Assembly: GCA_947176755.1 (NCBI GenBank)
Contig: CAMWRW010000018.1
Location: 1-32,430, forward strand
From: an uncultured Porphyromonadaceae bacterium
Lineage (GTDB): Bacteria > Bacteroidota > Bacteroidia > Bacteroidales > Muribaculaceae
Length of the DNA: 32,430 bases
Direction of reading: 5' to 3'
Shown here: piece by piece, positions 7,693 through 16,061 of the stretch
Numbering within the stretch: position 1 is the first letter of the stretch
Layout of the letters: each line of letters starts with the position of its first letter
Notes under the pieces: generated by a model
Databases searched by the model: none
What the model was told of the DNA's origin: nothing
Seen by the model: only the letters and a program-made list of their open reading frames with translations
Made by a program: the position numbers and the translations under genes

Positions 7693-8388
7693 TTATGACA
7701 ATCTTCCTCGGTCGTGATAGGAATAGAAACCGTCGGAAGTGATAATAAGATGGTCGAGAAAACGGAGATCCATAAGTTTACACGCATCACGCAACTTAAA
7801 CGTAATCGCATCATCAGGCCCGGAAGGAATAAGATTCCCGGAAGGATGATTGTGACAAAGAACTATCCCCTCAGCACCACTGCTTAAAGCCTGTCGGATA
7901 ATCTTTTTGAGATCGAAAACCGTGGCGGTAGCTCCTCCACTGCTCGCACAAAATTTACCGACCACCTGGTTAGCGCGATTCAGATTCAGCACCCATATCT
8001 CCTCGTGGGGAAGGTTTCCGTTGATCGGGCGCATATACTCAAAGATGGTCTGCGGGGAGCTTATAACCACTCTCTCCCCTATTCTTTCGCGGCTATATCT
8101 GCGGACTAATTCCATTACCGCCATGATCTGAAGAGCCTTTGCAGGGCCGATGGCAGGATATTCCAACAATTCTTCAAACGACCTGCGCTCAAGGTTGAGC
8201 AATTTATGGTCGTTGGCTTCCATTATGGTGCGAGTGATCTGCGTGATAGGCATTCCCGGCTTACCGATTCCAAGAAGGATAGCGAGCAGTTCGGAATTTG
8301 CAAGGGAGCCGATGCCATACTTCATCGCTTTTTCACGGGGCTGATCGTCCTCATGCATATCTTTGACTGTCAGTGCGATGTCGCTCAT
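7693..8388 (-). CDS. radC: RadC family JAB/MPN-domain protein
   Basis: The 231-residue protein has an N-terminal helix-hairpin-helix UPF0758 part (PAIGPAKA at 78-85) and a C-terminal RadC/JAB metalloprotease-like domain. The metal site reads CHNHPSG (His179, His181) with Asp192 downstream. The biochemical role is unsettled; the old link to recombinational repair is weak. The start overlaps the stop of the upstream glycosyltransferase by 4 bp (ATGA), so it is the last gene of the efp-glycosyltransferase-radC operon. Full length and intact motifs suggest a functional chromosomal copy rather than a mobile-element RadC. Confidence 0.92.
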   Translation of the reverse strand: MSDIALTVKDMHEDDQPREKAMKYGIGSLANSELLAILLGIGKPGMPITQITRTIMEANDHKLLNLERRSFEELLEYPAIGPAKALQIMAVMELVRRYSRERIGERVVISSPQTIFEYMRPINGNLPHEEIWVLNLNRANQVVGKFCASSGGATATVFDLKKIIRQALSSGAEGIVLCHNHPSGNLIPSGPDDAITFKLRDACKLMDLRFLDHLIITSDGFYSYHDRGRLS

Positions 8389-9431
8389 AAGCCTTCGTTT
8401 TTCCCTTTCCGGATTTCAAGTTCCTCCTTTTCGTTGCGTCCTCGTCGGAGAAGAATCTTGTTGAACCAAGCCTTCAGGAATCCCGTGCCGTAACCGACAA
8501 GCTGAATCATCGACGCAACAATGGCCCGGCAAGCAATACCAAAACTTCGGGTCGATATGAGCGCTCCGATAAACAGCGCGAGAATATATACCGCAAGGGG
8601 AATGAGCAACCAGGTCCAAAAGAAGCTGCCGATTATGAGCAAGGTGGCTCCGACCGTAAAGAGAGCAGGAAGCCAATGGACAAGCTTCATCGAGCCGGGA
8701 TAGAGGAGTTCGAGCGTGATGCGAGACATTCCGAACACATGGACCTGCTTCCAGAATTTCTTCCAATCGACGCGGCGCTTGTGATAGACTGAGACATCAG
8801 GATATAAGGCGATACGAAAACCTGCGAGTCGGATTCGCGTGCTCATATCTATGTCCTCGCTGAACATTTCACGAAATCCTCCGACCTTGTCGTAAACCTC
8901 TCTGGAGAACCCCATATTGAAAGTTCTCGGAGTGAATTTTTCCATAGAAACCTTCCCGCCGCGAATTCCTCCCGTTGTGAGAAAAGAAGTCATCGAATAA
9001 TTGATTGCCTTCTGGACAGGGGAAAAGGATTCGTGTGCCGCATCAGGTCCTCCGAAGCAATCCGCCGGATTAGCGGCGAGGGCCTTTCTCAATTTTGCGA
9101 CATAGTCAGGGGGCAAAATGACATCAGAGTCGATGAAAACAAGATAGTCTCCATCGGCTCTGACAATACCATAATTGCGGGCTATGCTGCGCCCTTCGTT
9201 CTCCTTACGGAAATATTTCAGACGGAGGTCGGGATGACCGTCGACGGCAAGCGAACCGTCGGGGAGGCTGCGAGCCTCGAAGGAGGGAATTGTGGAGCCA
9301 TCCTCAACAAAAACAGCTTCAAAGCCTTTGTCGGTCTGGGCTTCCATGCTCCTAACGAGATCGGCCACCTCATCAGGCCGGTTATAAACCGGGATGATAA
9401 ATGAAAAAAGAATCTCGCGAGCCTCCATCAT
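8385..9431 (-). CDS. Family 2 glycosyltransferase with C-terminal membrane helices
   Basis: The 348-residue protein has a GT-A fold: FIIPVYNRPDEV at 11-22, EDGS at 43-46, and the nucleotide/metal motif FIDSDV (DSD at 101-103). An SEDIDMSTR acceptor-side motif lies near residue 205. About residues 250-330 contain three or so hydrophobic helices, so it is anchored in the inner membrane facing the cytosol. The tail is Lys/Arg/Glu-rich. Acceptor and sugar are unknown, and no other polysaccharide genes are adjacent. It starts 10 nt after efp (ATG at 9431 or the next codon) and overlaps radC by 4 bp. Confidence 0.88.
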   Translation of the reverse strand: MMEAREILFSFIIPVYNRPDEVADLVRSMEAQTDKGFEAVFVEDGSTIPSFEARSLPDGSLAVDGHPDLRLKYFRKENEGRSIARNYGIVRADGDYLVFIDSDVILPPDYVAKLRKALAANPADCFGGPDAAHESFSPVQKAINYSMTSFLTTGGIRGGKVSMEKFTPRTFNMGFSREVYDKVGGFREMFSEDIDMSTRIRLAGFRIALYPDVSVYHKRRVDWKKFWKQVHVFGMSRITLELLYPGSMKLVHWLPALFTVGATLLIIGSFFWTWLLIPLAVYILALFIGALISTRSFGIACRAIVASMIQLVGYGTGFLKAWFNKILLRRGRNEKEELEIRKGKNEGL

Positions 9432-9441
9432 GAAAGAATGA

Positions 9442-10005
9442 TCAGGCCTTTACACGGCCAACGTAAGAACCGTCGCGGGTATCAACCTCGATAAGTTCAC
9501 CTTCGTTGATGAAGAGGGGCACTTTTACAGTTGCGCCTGTCTCAACCGTGGCGGGCTTGAGAGTGTTGGTTGCGGTGTCACCTTTAAGTCCGGGTTCGGT
9601 GTAGGTGATTTTGAGGACGGTCTTCATCGGCATCTCGGCGTAGAGGACGGTGTTGGTTGAAGCGTCGGAAACGACTTCAACAGTGTCACCCTCTTTCATG
9701 TAAGCGGAACCGGTCACGAGATCCTTGCTGATAGGAATCTGCTCGAAAGTTTCGTTGTTCATGAAGATATCGTCTTCGCCGTCAGCATAAAGATACTGAT
9801 AGGGGCGACGCTCCACGCGCACATCCTCGAGTTTTTCGCCGATGTTGAAGCGACGTTCGATCACACGGCCGTCGACAACATCCTTAAGTTTCGTACGCAT
9901 GAAAGTGTTTCCCTTACCGGGCTTAACATGGAGGAACTCCACGCAGAAATAGAGACGGCCATCGAGGCGGATGCAGGAGCCGTTCTTGATGTCTTGAGCG
10001 TTCAT
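9442..10005 (-). CDS. efp: Elongation factor P
   Basis: EF-P binds between the ribosomal P and E sites and relieves stalling at polyproline. From the ATG at 10005 it has 187 residues, the normal length, with the usual KOW-like N-terminal domain and two OB domains. The loop that carries the post-translational modification in many bacteria reads VKPGKGNTF, with lysine 31 at the tip. No EpmA/EpmB, EarP or YmfI-like modifying gene is in the window. The open frame runs upstream to 10143, but the extra residues are not EF-P-like and cover the promoter. An adjacent ATG at 10008 is the alternative start. First gene of the efp-GT2-radC operon. Confidence 0.95.
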   Translation of the reverse strand: MNAQDIKNGSCIRLDGRLYFCVEFLHVKPGKGNTFMRTKLKDVVDGRVIERRFNIGEKLEDVRVERRPYQYLYADGEDDIFMNNETFEQIPISKDLVTGSAYMKEGDTVEVVSDASTNTVLYAEMPMKTVLKITYTEPGLKGDTATNTLKPATVETGATVKVPLFINEGELIEVDTRDGSYVGRVKA

Positions 10006-10082
10006 CATTGCTTTATAATCTTTTTTGATTTCAATCTTAGGTAGGCGGCCGAGCGGGAAGCAGCCCGGACGCGAAACATTTG

Positions 10083-10090
10083 CAAAATTA
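10083..10090 (-). promoter_or_regulatory. Likely -7 box of efp
   Basis: On the minus strand TAATTTTG matches the Bacteroidota -7 consensus, about 78 bp before the efp start. The -33 position has only TTTC-like sequence. The inverted-repeat element begins 54 bp further upstream. Confidence 0.5.
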
Positions 10091-10145
10091 GCAAAAAAAA
10101 CGGAAACGAGAATAATATGCCGCAGGAAACACCAACATTTCAATG

Positions 10146-10181
10146 TAAGGCTCCATCCACTAAAATTTCTTTATGCCCGGG
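10146..10181 (+). repeat. Left terminal inverted repeat
   Basis: 36 bases matching the reverse complement of 10643-10678 at 35 of 36 positions. The inner end is a CCCGGG palindrome. Confidence 0.9.
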
Positions 10182-10448
10182 TCGCAGATGTGCCTCGGAT
10201 ATCGCTTTGCAGATTCAGGAGCATAGCGGGCTATGTGATTGAATTCAATTGAAAATCGACGAGTTTCCTTTAAGATAAACAATGACGAGTCAAAAGCGAT
10301 AGACGAGGTGCAGCTGCGAGACCTTAGGAAACGAACTTTTTATACTGATAGAGGGGTAAATACTCTTACTGCTTAACTATCAAATTACGGGCTGGTGATG
10401 CTAACCGTTAATATTTTTAAGAGGTTGTGGTCTAAGAAGAAAAGAGAA

Positions 10449-10482
10449 TAAAAAAGGGTATGCAGTCCGGAATTGCACGCCC
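10449..10482 (-). terminator. Minus-strand terminator inside the inverted-repeat element
   Basis: A 9-bp stem (10456-10464 with 10474-10482, one mismatch, one G-T pair, 9-nt loop) is followed on the minus strand by six T. It would end a transcript coming from the right half of the element. No protein-coding frame is apparent there. Confidence 0.6.
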
Positions 10483-10642
10483 TATGTCATTATGACCGCA
10501 TTCCCAAAATAGAAGTTCCAAATTATAAAATTACCTTTTGTCCTGCGTCTTTTTGGGTCTTTTCTTCCTTCTTTTCAGTCACAGCCGAAAGGCTGCTCCT
10601 TCAAAGATGAAAGAAGAAAGAAAATACCCTAAAAATCCGCCG

Positions 10643-10678
10643 CCCGGGCATTAAGAAATTTTAGTGGATGGAGCCTTA
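10643..10678 (-). repeat. Right terminal inverted repeat
   Basis: Reverse complement of 10146-10181 with one mismatch. It ends 22 bp before the rpmH -33 box. Confidence 0.9.
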
Positions 10679-10700
10679 ATCAATATGAAATAAAGCAATA

Positions 10701-10732
10701 TTTGGAGAAATGGAAAAAATATAGTAATTTTG
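10701..10732 (+). promoter_or_regulatory. rpmH promoter
   Basis: TTTG at 10701-10704 and TAATTTTG at 10725-10732 with exactly 20 bp between them, a perfect Bacteroidota promoter. Transcription would begin near 10739, giving a leader of about 60 nt. Confidence 0.85.
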
Positions 10733-10798
10733 CAGCCGAATGCCGAAACGCGTTATGGGCATTCAAGAAAATTTGCAAATTAAATAGATCTATAAACA

Positions 10799-10954
10799 AT
10801 GAAAAGAACATTCCAGCCCTCGAACCGTCGCCGAGTAAACAAGCACGGATTCCGCGAGAGAATGGCCACGAAAGATGGCCGCAAGGTCCTTTCCCGCCGC
10901 CGTGCCAAAGGTCGCGCATCACTTACCGTTTCCGATCACATCGCCGGCAAGTAA
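10799..10954 (+). CDS. rpmH: 50S ribosomal protein L34
   Basis: L34 is the small basic protein of the large ribosomal subunit. The 51-residue product begins [20 protein letters not shown] and continues [19 protein letters not shown], which is diagnostic. It has its own strong promoter at 10701-10732 and a terminator at 10986-11017. efp diverges from it on the other side of the inverted-repeat element. The usual rnpA neighbour is absent, as is common in Bacteroidota. Longer overlapping frames at 10702-11055 (plus) and 10680-10922 (minus) are shadows. Confidence 0.97.
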   Translation: MKRTFQPSNRRRVNKHGFRERMATKDGRKVLSRRRAKGRASLTVSDHIAGK

Positions 10955-10985
10955 TGACCGTCCGGGGGATTACCCTACAAACAAG

Positions 10986-11017
10986 AAGCTCCGCATTCCG
11001 CGGAGCTTTTCTTTTTT
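10986..11017 (+). terminator. Rho-independent terminator of rpmH
   Basis: A perfect 8-bp stem (AGCTCCGC 10987-10994 with GCGGAGCT 11000-11007, 5-nt loop), extended by an A-T pair, is followed by TTTCTTTTTT. Confidence 0.9.
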
Positions 11018-11051
11018 ACCCCATTAAGATTCCAAATGAGGGTCCAAATAA

Positions 11052-12263
11052 CTAAGGATCTCGAAGTCTGAGGGCAATAGAGTCGGCTTCGGGAGAAGCG
11101 AGCGTTTCCTCGGGTTCTTCCTTTTGTTGACGGGGCAATGCGTAGAGATATTTATGAATAAGAATCTTCCTGACAGCGTCATCAAGACGTTCGGAGTCTA
11201 TGCGTCCTTCCTCGATGGCAGACTTTACCGCGTTAATTCCGGCGTAGGTGTCGGCCGGGGCCACAATCATGTCTGCACCGGCTTTAAGAGCCATTTCAGG
11301 CCCGTAACCTTCCGCCCCCTCCATATTGAGGGCATCTGTCAACACGAGCCCGTCGAATCCGAGGTCGTTGCGGAGAAGATCGGTGATGACCGTTCCGGAG
11401 ACAGCGGCCGGAAGCATATCGGGATCAATTGACGGCACTGCAAGGTGGCCCACCATGATTCCGGGAAGCCTCTGTTCGATCCACGACCGGAAGGGCCGGA
11501 GATCGATCGTGTCGAGCGCGACGAGACTGCGCGAAATGATTCCCTTCGTGCGGTGGGAGTCTGTGGAAACCGATCCGTGTCCGGGGAAATGTTTGGCAAC
11601 GGTCAGGACATTTCCGGCGGCAACTCCGCGTCCGTAGGCGATTGCGAGCCGCGACACTCTTTCGGGATCCATTCCGAAAGAACGGCTACCGATAAAACCT
11701 CCCTCGGAATCAACATCAATGACGGGGCCGAGAACCATATTTATCCCCACTTCACGACACTCGCGCGCCAGCTCCATTCCATATTCATACATCAGGTCCT
11801 CCCCCACTTCTTTAGATATCATCCCATTAGCCGGGAATCGAGGGGCATCGGCAAGACGCATCGCAAGTCCCCATTCCGCATCTATTGAAACGAAGGGCGC
11901 GATATGCGAAAAGGCAGCCAGGGAGTCGGCTATAGCCGAGGCTCCGCTGCTGCTGCCTTTAAGAAGTACGATTCCGCCTATGCCCGTCTCCGCATACTTT
12001 TTCAGACGGGAAATCGTATAGGAGTCCGCATCGGCATAAAGGGCCGGAAGGAATAACTGTGCGCATTTGCTTTCCAGCGACATCGAGCCGAGCACAGAAT
12101 CGGCCCACAGTCGCGCATCATAGGTGAGATCCGTGTCCAGACGGCTCAAAACACTTTCCGGATTTTCCGTTGTCTCTCCTTTCCCTCCGATCTGTTGTCG
12201 ACATCCGGAGAGAAGCGCGACCATGAGCGTCGCGGAAAGGAGAAACAATCGATGAAATCTCAT
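11052..12263 (-). CDS. Glycoside hydrolase family 3 lipoprotein, NagZ-like beta-N-acetylhexosaminidase
   Basis: The 403-residue protein has a lipoprotein signal peptide with lipobox LLSGC (Cys21), so it is anchored in the envelope rather than cytosolic like E. coli NagZ. The GH3 barrel covers about residues 50-375. Motifs are KHFPGHG (224-230), DSH (235-237, the Asp-His acid/base pair typical of NagZ-type enzymes), and TDALNM with Asp310 as the likely nucleophile. It ends with a Glu/Pro-rich tail. The expected role is removing GlcNAc from muropeptides or other glycans. Substrate is inferred from the family. Larger Bacteroidota relatives carry an extra serine-hydrolase domain, absent here. It overlaps the upstream nucleotidase gene by 4 bp. 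Confidence 0.87.
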   Translation of the reverse strand: MRFHRLFLLSATLMVALLSGCRQQIGGKGETTENPESVLSRLDTDLTYDARLWADSVLGSMSLESKCAQLFLPALYADADSYTISRLKKYAETGIGGIVLLKGSSSGASAIADSLAAFSHIAPFVSIDAEWGLAMRLADAPRFPANGMISKEVGEDLMYEYGMELARECREVGINMVLGPVIDVDSEGGFIGSRSFGMDPERVSRLAIAYGRGVAAGNVLTVAKHFPGHGSVSTDSHRTKGIISRSLVALDTIDLRPFRSWIEQRLPGIMVGHLAVPSIDPDMLPAAVSGTVITDLLRNDLGFDGLVLTDALNMEGAEGYGPEMALKAGADMIVAPADTYAGINAVKSAIEEGRIDSERLDDAVRKILIHKYLYALPRQQKEEPEETLASPEADSIALRLRDP

Positions 12264-13816
12264 TGCCTGGCCGTTACGAATCGTGGACGCGGATCTGCAT
12301 TGATATCCAATCCTAACCGCTCGAGAGATTCAACGTAGTCAATCATCCGCCGGGAGAGTTCCTTGTTATCCCGCCATAATACCGTATGGTTGGCAAGAGG
12401 AATCATATCGTCGTTTCCTTCGGCGACATAGTCAATCGTAGAAATCACATAGCGCTTGTCGGGATCAATCGGCGTCCCGTCAATCAAGAATTCCGAAGGC
12501 TCCCCGTCGGGGGAAGATACAACAAGAATCTCGCGGCTGACACCCTCGCCACCCTTTCGGGCCACTATTCTCAGAGTTTCAATAAGGTCCCGGCCACTCA
12601 CTTGAATAAGAATCAAACGGTTGGCAAAGGGGAATGTGTTGAGCACGAGTCCTTCCGTGACAGCTCCTTCGGGCATAGCCTGGCGTATTCCCCCGACATT
12701 TATCAGACCGAGATCCACTTGAGGGAAACCGGCGTCGAAAGCCTGAAGGCTATCGGCAACCTGACGGCCGAACCATGCCGCATAGTCGCCGGCCCAGTTC
12801 GGGTAGAGGCCCGTGCGCTCGTCATTTGGCATTGCAACCCGACTGTGCGCTATAACCCTGGAATTGACAGAATCCACCGATGCGCGGTAGGGTTTGAGAA
12901 ATTCAACCATTTTCTTGTCGAACTTATCGGCGGAAAATCTGTCGGTGACGGGAATGAGCTTGTATTCCGGAATATCATTTCCGGGAGCATCATCAATTTT
13001 GATATATCCGAGGTTACGCCCGTATTTACCGGTCTGAGTCACCAACACGGGTTTCCCATTCCGGTTGGGAATGAAATGGGGATTCACATCGGGTCGCGAG
13101 GGATCGACAACAGTGTGACTATGTCCTCCAATGATGATATCTATATCCTCAGTTGCGCGAGCAAGATCGACATCGTTTGTCCGCCCTCCGTCAGAGGTGT
13201 AACCGATATGAGTCACGGCAACTACGAGGTCGCAGCCTTTGGCGCGAAGCTCCTTAGCGGCTGCATTAGCCGTCGTTATAATATCGGAGAATTCCATACC
13301 CTTATAATGGGAGGAGGCAATGAGACTCTCGGGATTGACATTTAATCCAATGAATCCCACTTTTTTTCCTCCGATTTTGCGAATTGTGTAGGGTTTGAAG
13401 AGGCCTTTGGCCTTAGTCTGCGAAAAATCATAGTTTGCCGACAGACGCTCTGCCTTTACATCCTTCCAATGGGATGCCATTTCTTCGAGACCATTGTCGA
13501 ACTCGTGATTGCCGAGAATCCTTATGTCATAGTCCATCATGTTGAACAGAGGATATTCGACATCGCCTCCGAAATATTTAAAGTAGAGCGATCCCTGAAC
13601 CATATCTCCGGCATCAACAAGGAGCACATTTTTCTCTGCGTTGCGGACCGAATCTATGATTGCTTTTCTCTGAAGGATTCCGCCGACTCCATTCTTATCG
13701 GGATCGATATTTGAATGGGTATCATTAGTGTGGAGAATAACAATGCTCTCCGCCAAGAGCGGGGTAACAACCACCGTCGCGGCGAAGAGCATCGCAGAAA
13801 ATATTTTCTTAACCAT
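12260..13816 (-). CDS. 5'-nucleotidase / UshA-type metallophosphatase, exported
   Basis: From the ATG at 13816 it has 518 residues and a Sec signal peptide (KKIFSAMLFAATVVVTPLLA). The N-terminal metallophosphatase domain shows HTNDTHSN, DAGDMVQG, GNHEFDNG, VTHIGY and GGHSHT, all metal-binding motifs. The C-terminal 5'-nucleotidase domain shows NVGGIRQ and PFANRLILIQVSG. It likely dephosphorylates nucleotides in the periplasm. Many Bacteroides split the two domains into adjacent genes; here both are in one chain. A TTG at 13828 would add four residues but overlaps the end of gpmI, so I prefer the ATG. It lies 8 nt after gpmI and overlaps the GH3 gene by 4 bp. Confidence 0.9.
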   Translation of the reverse strand: MVKKIFSAMLFAATVVVTPLLAESIVILHTNDTHSNIDPDKNGVGGILQRKAIIDSVRNAEKNVLLVDAGDMVQGSLYFKYFGGDVEYPLFNMMDYDIRILGNHEFDNGLEEMASHWKDVKAERLSANYDFSQTKAKGLFKPYTIRKIGGKKVGFIGLNVNPESLIASSHYKGMEFSDIITTANAAAKELRAKGCDLVVAVTHIGYTSDGGRTNDVDLARATEDIDIIIGGHSHTVVDPSRPDVNPHFIPNRNGKPVLVTQTGKYGRNLGYIKIDDAPGNDIPEYKLIPVTDRFSADKFDKKMVEFLKPYRASVDSVNSRVIAHSRVAMPNDERTGLYPNWAGDYAAWFGRQVADSLQAFDAGFPQVDLGLINVGGIRQAMPEGAVTEGLVLNTFPFANRLILIQVSGRDLIETLRIVARKGGEGVSREILVVSSPDGEPSEFLIDGTPIDPDKRYVISTIDYVAEGNDDMIPLANHTVLWRDNKELSRRMIDYVESLERLGLDINADPRPRFVTARQ

Positions 13817-13824
13817 AGTTGGTA

Positions 13825-15336
13825 TCAATAGCTAATCAAGACATTGCCTGTCATGTCGGCGGGGCGCTCCATCTCCATGAGCTTCAAGATCGAAGGAGCG
13901 ACGTCTGCGAGGCGTCCGTCGACGAGTTTTGCTTCGGGATGAGAGCCGATATAAATGAAAGGCACAGGATTGAGGGAATGAGCCGTGTTGGGCGTTCCAT
14001 CTTCATTGATAGCATGGTCGGCGTTACCATGGTCGGCGATTATGATAGTTTCGTAACCATGGGCCTTAGCAGCCTCAACAACCTTTTCGACACATGTGTC
14101 GAGCGTTGCGATTGCTTTCTGGATTGCGGGATAGACCCCGGTGTGGCCGACCATATCTCCGTTAGCGAAGTTAACCACGATGAAGTCAAACTTTTCTTCG
14201 TCAATGGCAGCCACGAGTTTATCGGTCACTTCGGGAGCTGACATTTCAGGTTTGAGGTCATAAGTTGCAACTTTCGGAGAGGGCACAAGGATACGCTCCT
14301 CGCCGTCGAAGGGTTGCTCGCGGCCGCCGTTGAAGAAGAACGTAACGTGAGCATATTTCTCTGTTTCGGCGATATGAAGCTGTTTTTTCCCTTTTGACGA
14401 GAGATATTCCGCAAGCGTGTCGGACACATCGTTTTTGGTGAAGATCACATGGACTCCCTTGAAGGAATCATCGTAAGGAGTCATGCAGTAATACTGCAAA
14501 CCCGGGATGGGCTTCATGCCGTCTTCTTCATGCTGAGTGAGGACGGTGGTGAGTTCTTTAGCTCGGTCGTTTCGATAGTTGAAGAAAATGACGACGTGTC
14601 CCTCGCCAATCCGGCCGTCGACCGTATCGTTTACAATGGGCTTGATGAATTCATCGGTGACACCTTCTTCGTATGATTCTTCGACTGCTTTCACCATGTT
14701 GTCGCTCTTGCGTCCTTTGCCGTCGACGAGAAGATCGTAGGCCTCCTTCAGGCGTTCCCAGCGTTTGTCGCGGTCCATTGCGTAATAACGGCCGATTACG
14801 GAAGCGATCTTGCCTGCGCTTTTTTCGCAGTGTTCCTCAATTTCACGAAGGAATCCGGCTCCGGAGCGGGGATCCGTATCGCGGCCGTCCATGAAGCAGT
14901 GGAGATAAACGCGGTCGAGTTCATAAGCCTTGGCCGTGTCGCAGAGGGCATAGAGATGACCGAGAGAGGAATGGACACCTCCTGCGGAAGCGAGGCCCAT
15001 GAAATGGATGGGCACATTGTGTTCCTTAGCGTAACTGAAGGCGCTCTTGATTTCAGGATTCTCCATAAAAGAACCGTCGGCAATCGCACGGTTAATTTTC
15101 ACGAGGTCCTGATAAACGACACGTCCGGCGCCGATGTTAAGGTGGCCAACTTCGGAGTTACCCATCTGACCATCGGGAAGACCAACATTTTCGCCGCTCG
15201 CCTGCAGTTTAGAATGGGGATAATTGGCCACGAGGGAGTCCATGTAAGGAGTCGGAGTGTTGAAGATGGCATCATCTTTCTTATGATCGCCGATTCCGTA
15301 TCCGTCAAGGATTATTAACAGAGCTTTTTTTGACAT
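13825..15336 (-). CDS. gpmI: 2,3-bisphosphoglycerate-independent phosphoglycerate mutase
   Basis: GpmI interconverts 3- and 2-phosphoglycerate in glycolysis and gluconeogenesis with two Mn ions and a phosphoserine intermediate. It has 503 residues, normal for the family. The N-terminal metal motif is LDGYG (Asp11), the phosphoserine lies in MGNSEVGH (Ser61), FMDGRDTDP and RYYAMDRD bind substrate, and [10 protein letters not shown] is the C-terminal metal motif. It is the first gene of the gpmI-nucleotidase-GH3 operon. The upstream 70 bp hold no convincing -7/-33 pair; a TTTG on the minus strand has the wrong spacing to the nearest TAATTT. Confidence 0.96.
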   Translation of the reverse strand: MSKKALLIILDGYGIGDHKKDDAIFNTPTPYMDSLVANYPHSKLQASGENVGLPDGQMGNSEVGHLNIGAGRVVYQDLVKINRAIADGSFMENPEIKSAFSYAKEHNVPIHFMGLASAGGVHSSLGHLYALCDTAKAYELDRVYLHCFMDGRDTDPRSGAGFLREIEEHCEKSAGKIASVIGRYYAMDRDKRWERLKEAYDLLVDGKGRKSDNMVKAVEESYEEGVTDEFIKPIVNDTVDGRIGEGHVVIFFNYRNDRAKELTTVLTQHEEDGMKPIPGLQYYCMTPYDDSFKGVHVIFTKNDVSDTLAEYLSSKGKKQLHIAETEKYAHVTFFFNGGREQPFDGEERILVPSPKVATYDLKPEMSAPEVTDKLVAAIDEEKFDFIVVNFANGDMVGHTGVYPAIQKAIATLDTCVEKVVEAAKAHGYETIIIADHGNADHAINEDGTPNTAHSLNPVPFIYIGSHPEAKLVDGRLADVAPSILKLMEMERPADMTGNVLISY

Positions 15337-15406
15337 AATATAATAGAATGAAATTAATCTAACTTATTAACACAAAAGCGGGGGATTGTTACCCTCGTCA
15401 AATGTT

Positions 15407-15448
15407 AAAAAAAACACAAGTCCGGACTTCAACAGAAGGCCGGACTTG
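15407..15448 (-). terminator. Rho-independent terminator of rplS
   Basis: A perfect 9-bp stem (15417-15425 with 15440-15448) is followed on the minus strand by TG and eight T. Two further hairpins lie between it and the rplS stop: 15465-15472 with 15480-15487 (8 bp), and 15491-15496 with 15499-15504. Confidence 0.85.
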
Positions 15449-15506
15449 ATATTGGCTTGCAGAGCGCGGAGGAAGCAGACCTCCGCGAATCAGGCCACGG
15501 CCTGAA

Positions 15507-15869
15507 TCATTTCTCTTTCTTAACGAAGCGCTCTTTGATACGAGCCTTCTTGCCGGTGAGGTTGCGCAGATAGTAAAGTTTTGCACGGCGAACCTTACCG
15601 AGTTTGTTGGTCGTGATCGACTCGATGAAGGGAGACTCCATCGGGAAGATACGCTCAACACCGATACCGTCGGAGATTTTGCGGACAGTGAAACGTTTCT
15701 TGTTGCCATGGCCGGCGATCTTGATGACTACGCCACGGAACTGCTGGATACGTTCCTTGTTACCCTCTTTGATACGATAAGCGACCGTGATTGTATCACC
15801 GGGGCCGAATTCGTCACATTTTTTAGCGGGAGTAGCAAAAGCCTCCTCTGCAATCTTAATTAAATCCAT
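15507..15869 (-). CDS. rplS: 50S ribosomal protein L19
   Basis: L19 sits at the subunit interface. The 120-residue protein begins [11 protein letters not shown] and contains [43 protein letters not shown] and [11 protein letters not shown], all standard for L19. It is transcribed alone from a likely promoter at 15964-15971 and ends in a three-hairpin 3' region. rimM, trmD and rpsP, its partners in Proteobacteria, are not here. Confidence 0.97.
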   Translation of the reverse strand: MDLIKIAEEAFATPAKKCDEFGPGDTITVAYRIKEGNKERIQQFRGVVIKIAGHGNKKRFTVRKISDGIGVERIFPMESPFIESITTNKLGKVRRAKLYYLRNLTGKKARIKERFVKKEK

Positions 15870-15963
15870 TTTTGTCTTGACGTTTTAAATGTTTGCAATT
15901 TAATAAGCTTCCCCTGGGCTCGGCATGAGCGCAGTATCTTACCAGAGATTGCGAAAGCGGAGG

Positions 15964-15971
15964 CAAAGTTA
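15964..15971 (-). promoter_or_regulatory. Likely -7 box of rplS
   Basis: TAACTTTG on the minus strand fits TAnnTTTG, about 95 bp before the rplS start. The -33 position lacks TTTG. A weaker plus-strand match for folP, TAATTTCG, lies at 16004-16011. Confidence 0.5.
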
Positions 15972-16061
15972 GTCATTTTTTTTCATTTAAGCAAAAAATG
16001 TTGTAATTTCGCGTGAATCCTGCCGGCCTGATTCCGGCGGCGACCGACACGATAAAAAAAG

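Larger units (their letters stand above)
10145..10679. mobile_element. MITE-like non-coding element with 36-bp terminal inverted repeats
   Basis: The 36 bases at 10146-10181 reappear as the reverse complement at 10643-10678 with a single mismatch (10172 against 10652). The repeat begins TAAGGCTCCATCC and ends ATGCCCGGG. One extra base on each side gives a 535-bp unit flanked by TCAAT at 10140-10144 and again at 10680-10684, a possible target-site duplication. No reading frame of convincing length lies inside, and no transposase is visible. The unit separates the diverging efp and rpmH genes without damaging either promoter. The best reading is a miniature transposable element mobilised in trans. 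An invertible segment or an element carrying a small RNA is an alternative. Confidence 0.65.

Noticed and set aside
10006-10143. 46-residue N-terminal extension of EF-P
   Set aside because: EF-P proteins begin at the MNAQDIKNG region, and the extension covers the promoter.
10182-10642. Transposase remnant inside the inverted-repeat element
   Set aside because: The longest minus-strand frame near the left end (about 58 codons) has no ATG and no recognisable transposase motif.
10702-11055. 117-codon plus-strand frame over rpmH
   Set aside because: Different frame from the clear L34 gene at 10799-10954, and it begins inside the rpmH promoter.
12386-13345. Plus-strand open frame of 319 codons
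   Set aside because: It lies fully antisense to the 5'-nucleotidase, whose motifs are unmistakable. The product has no recognisable domain.
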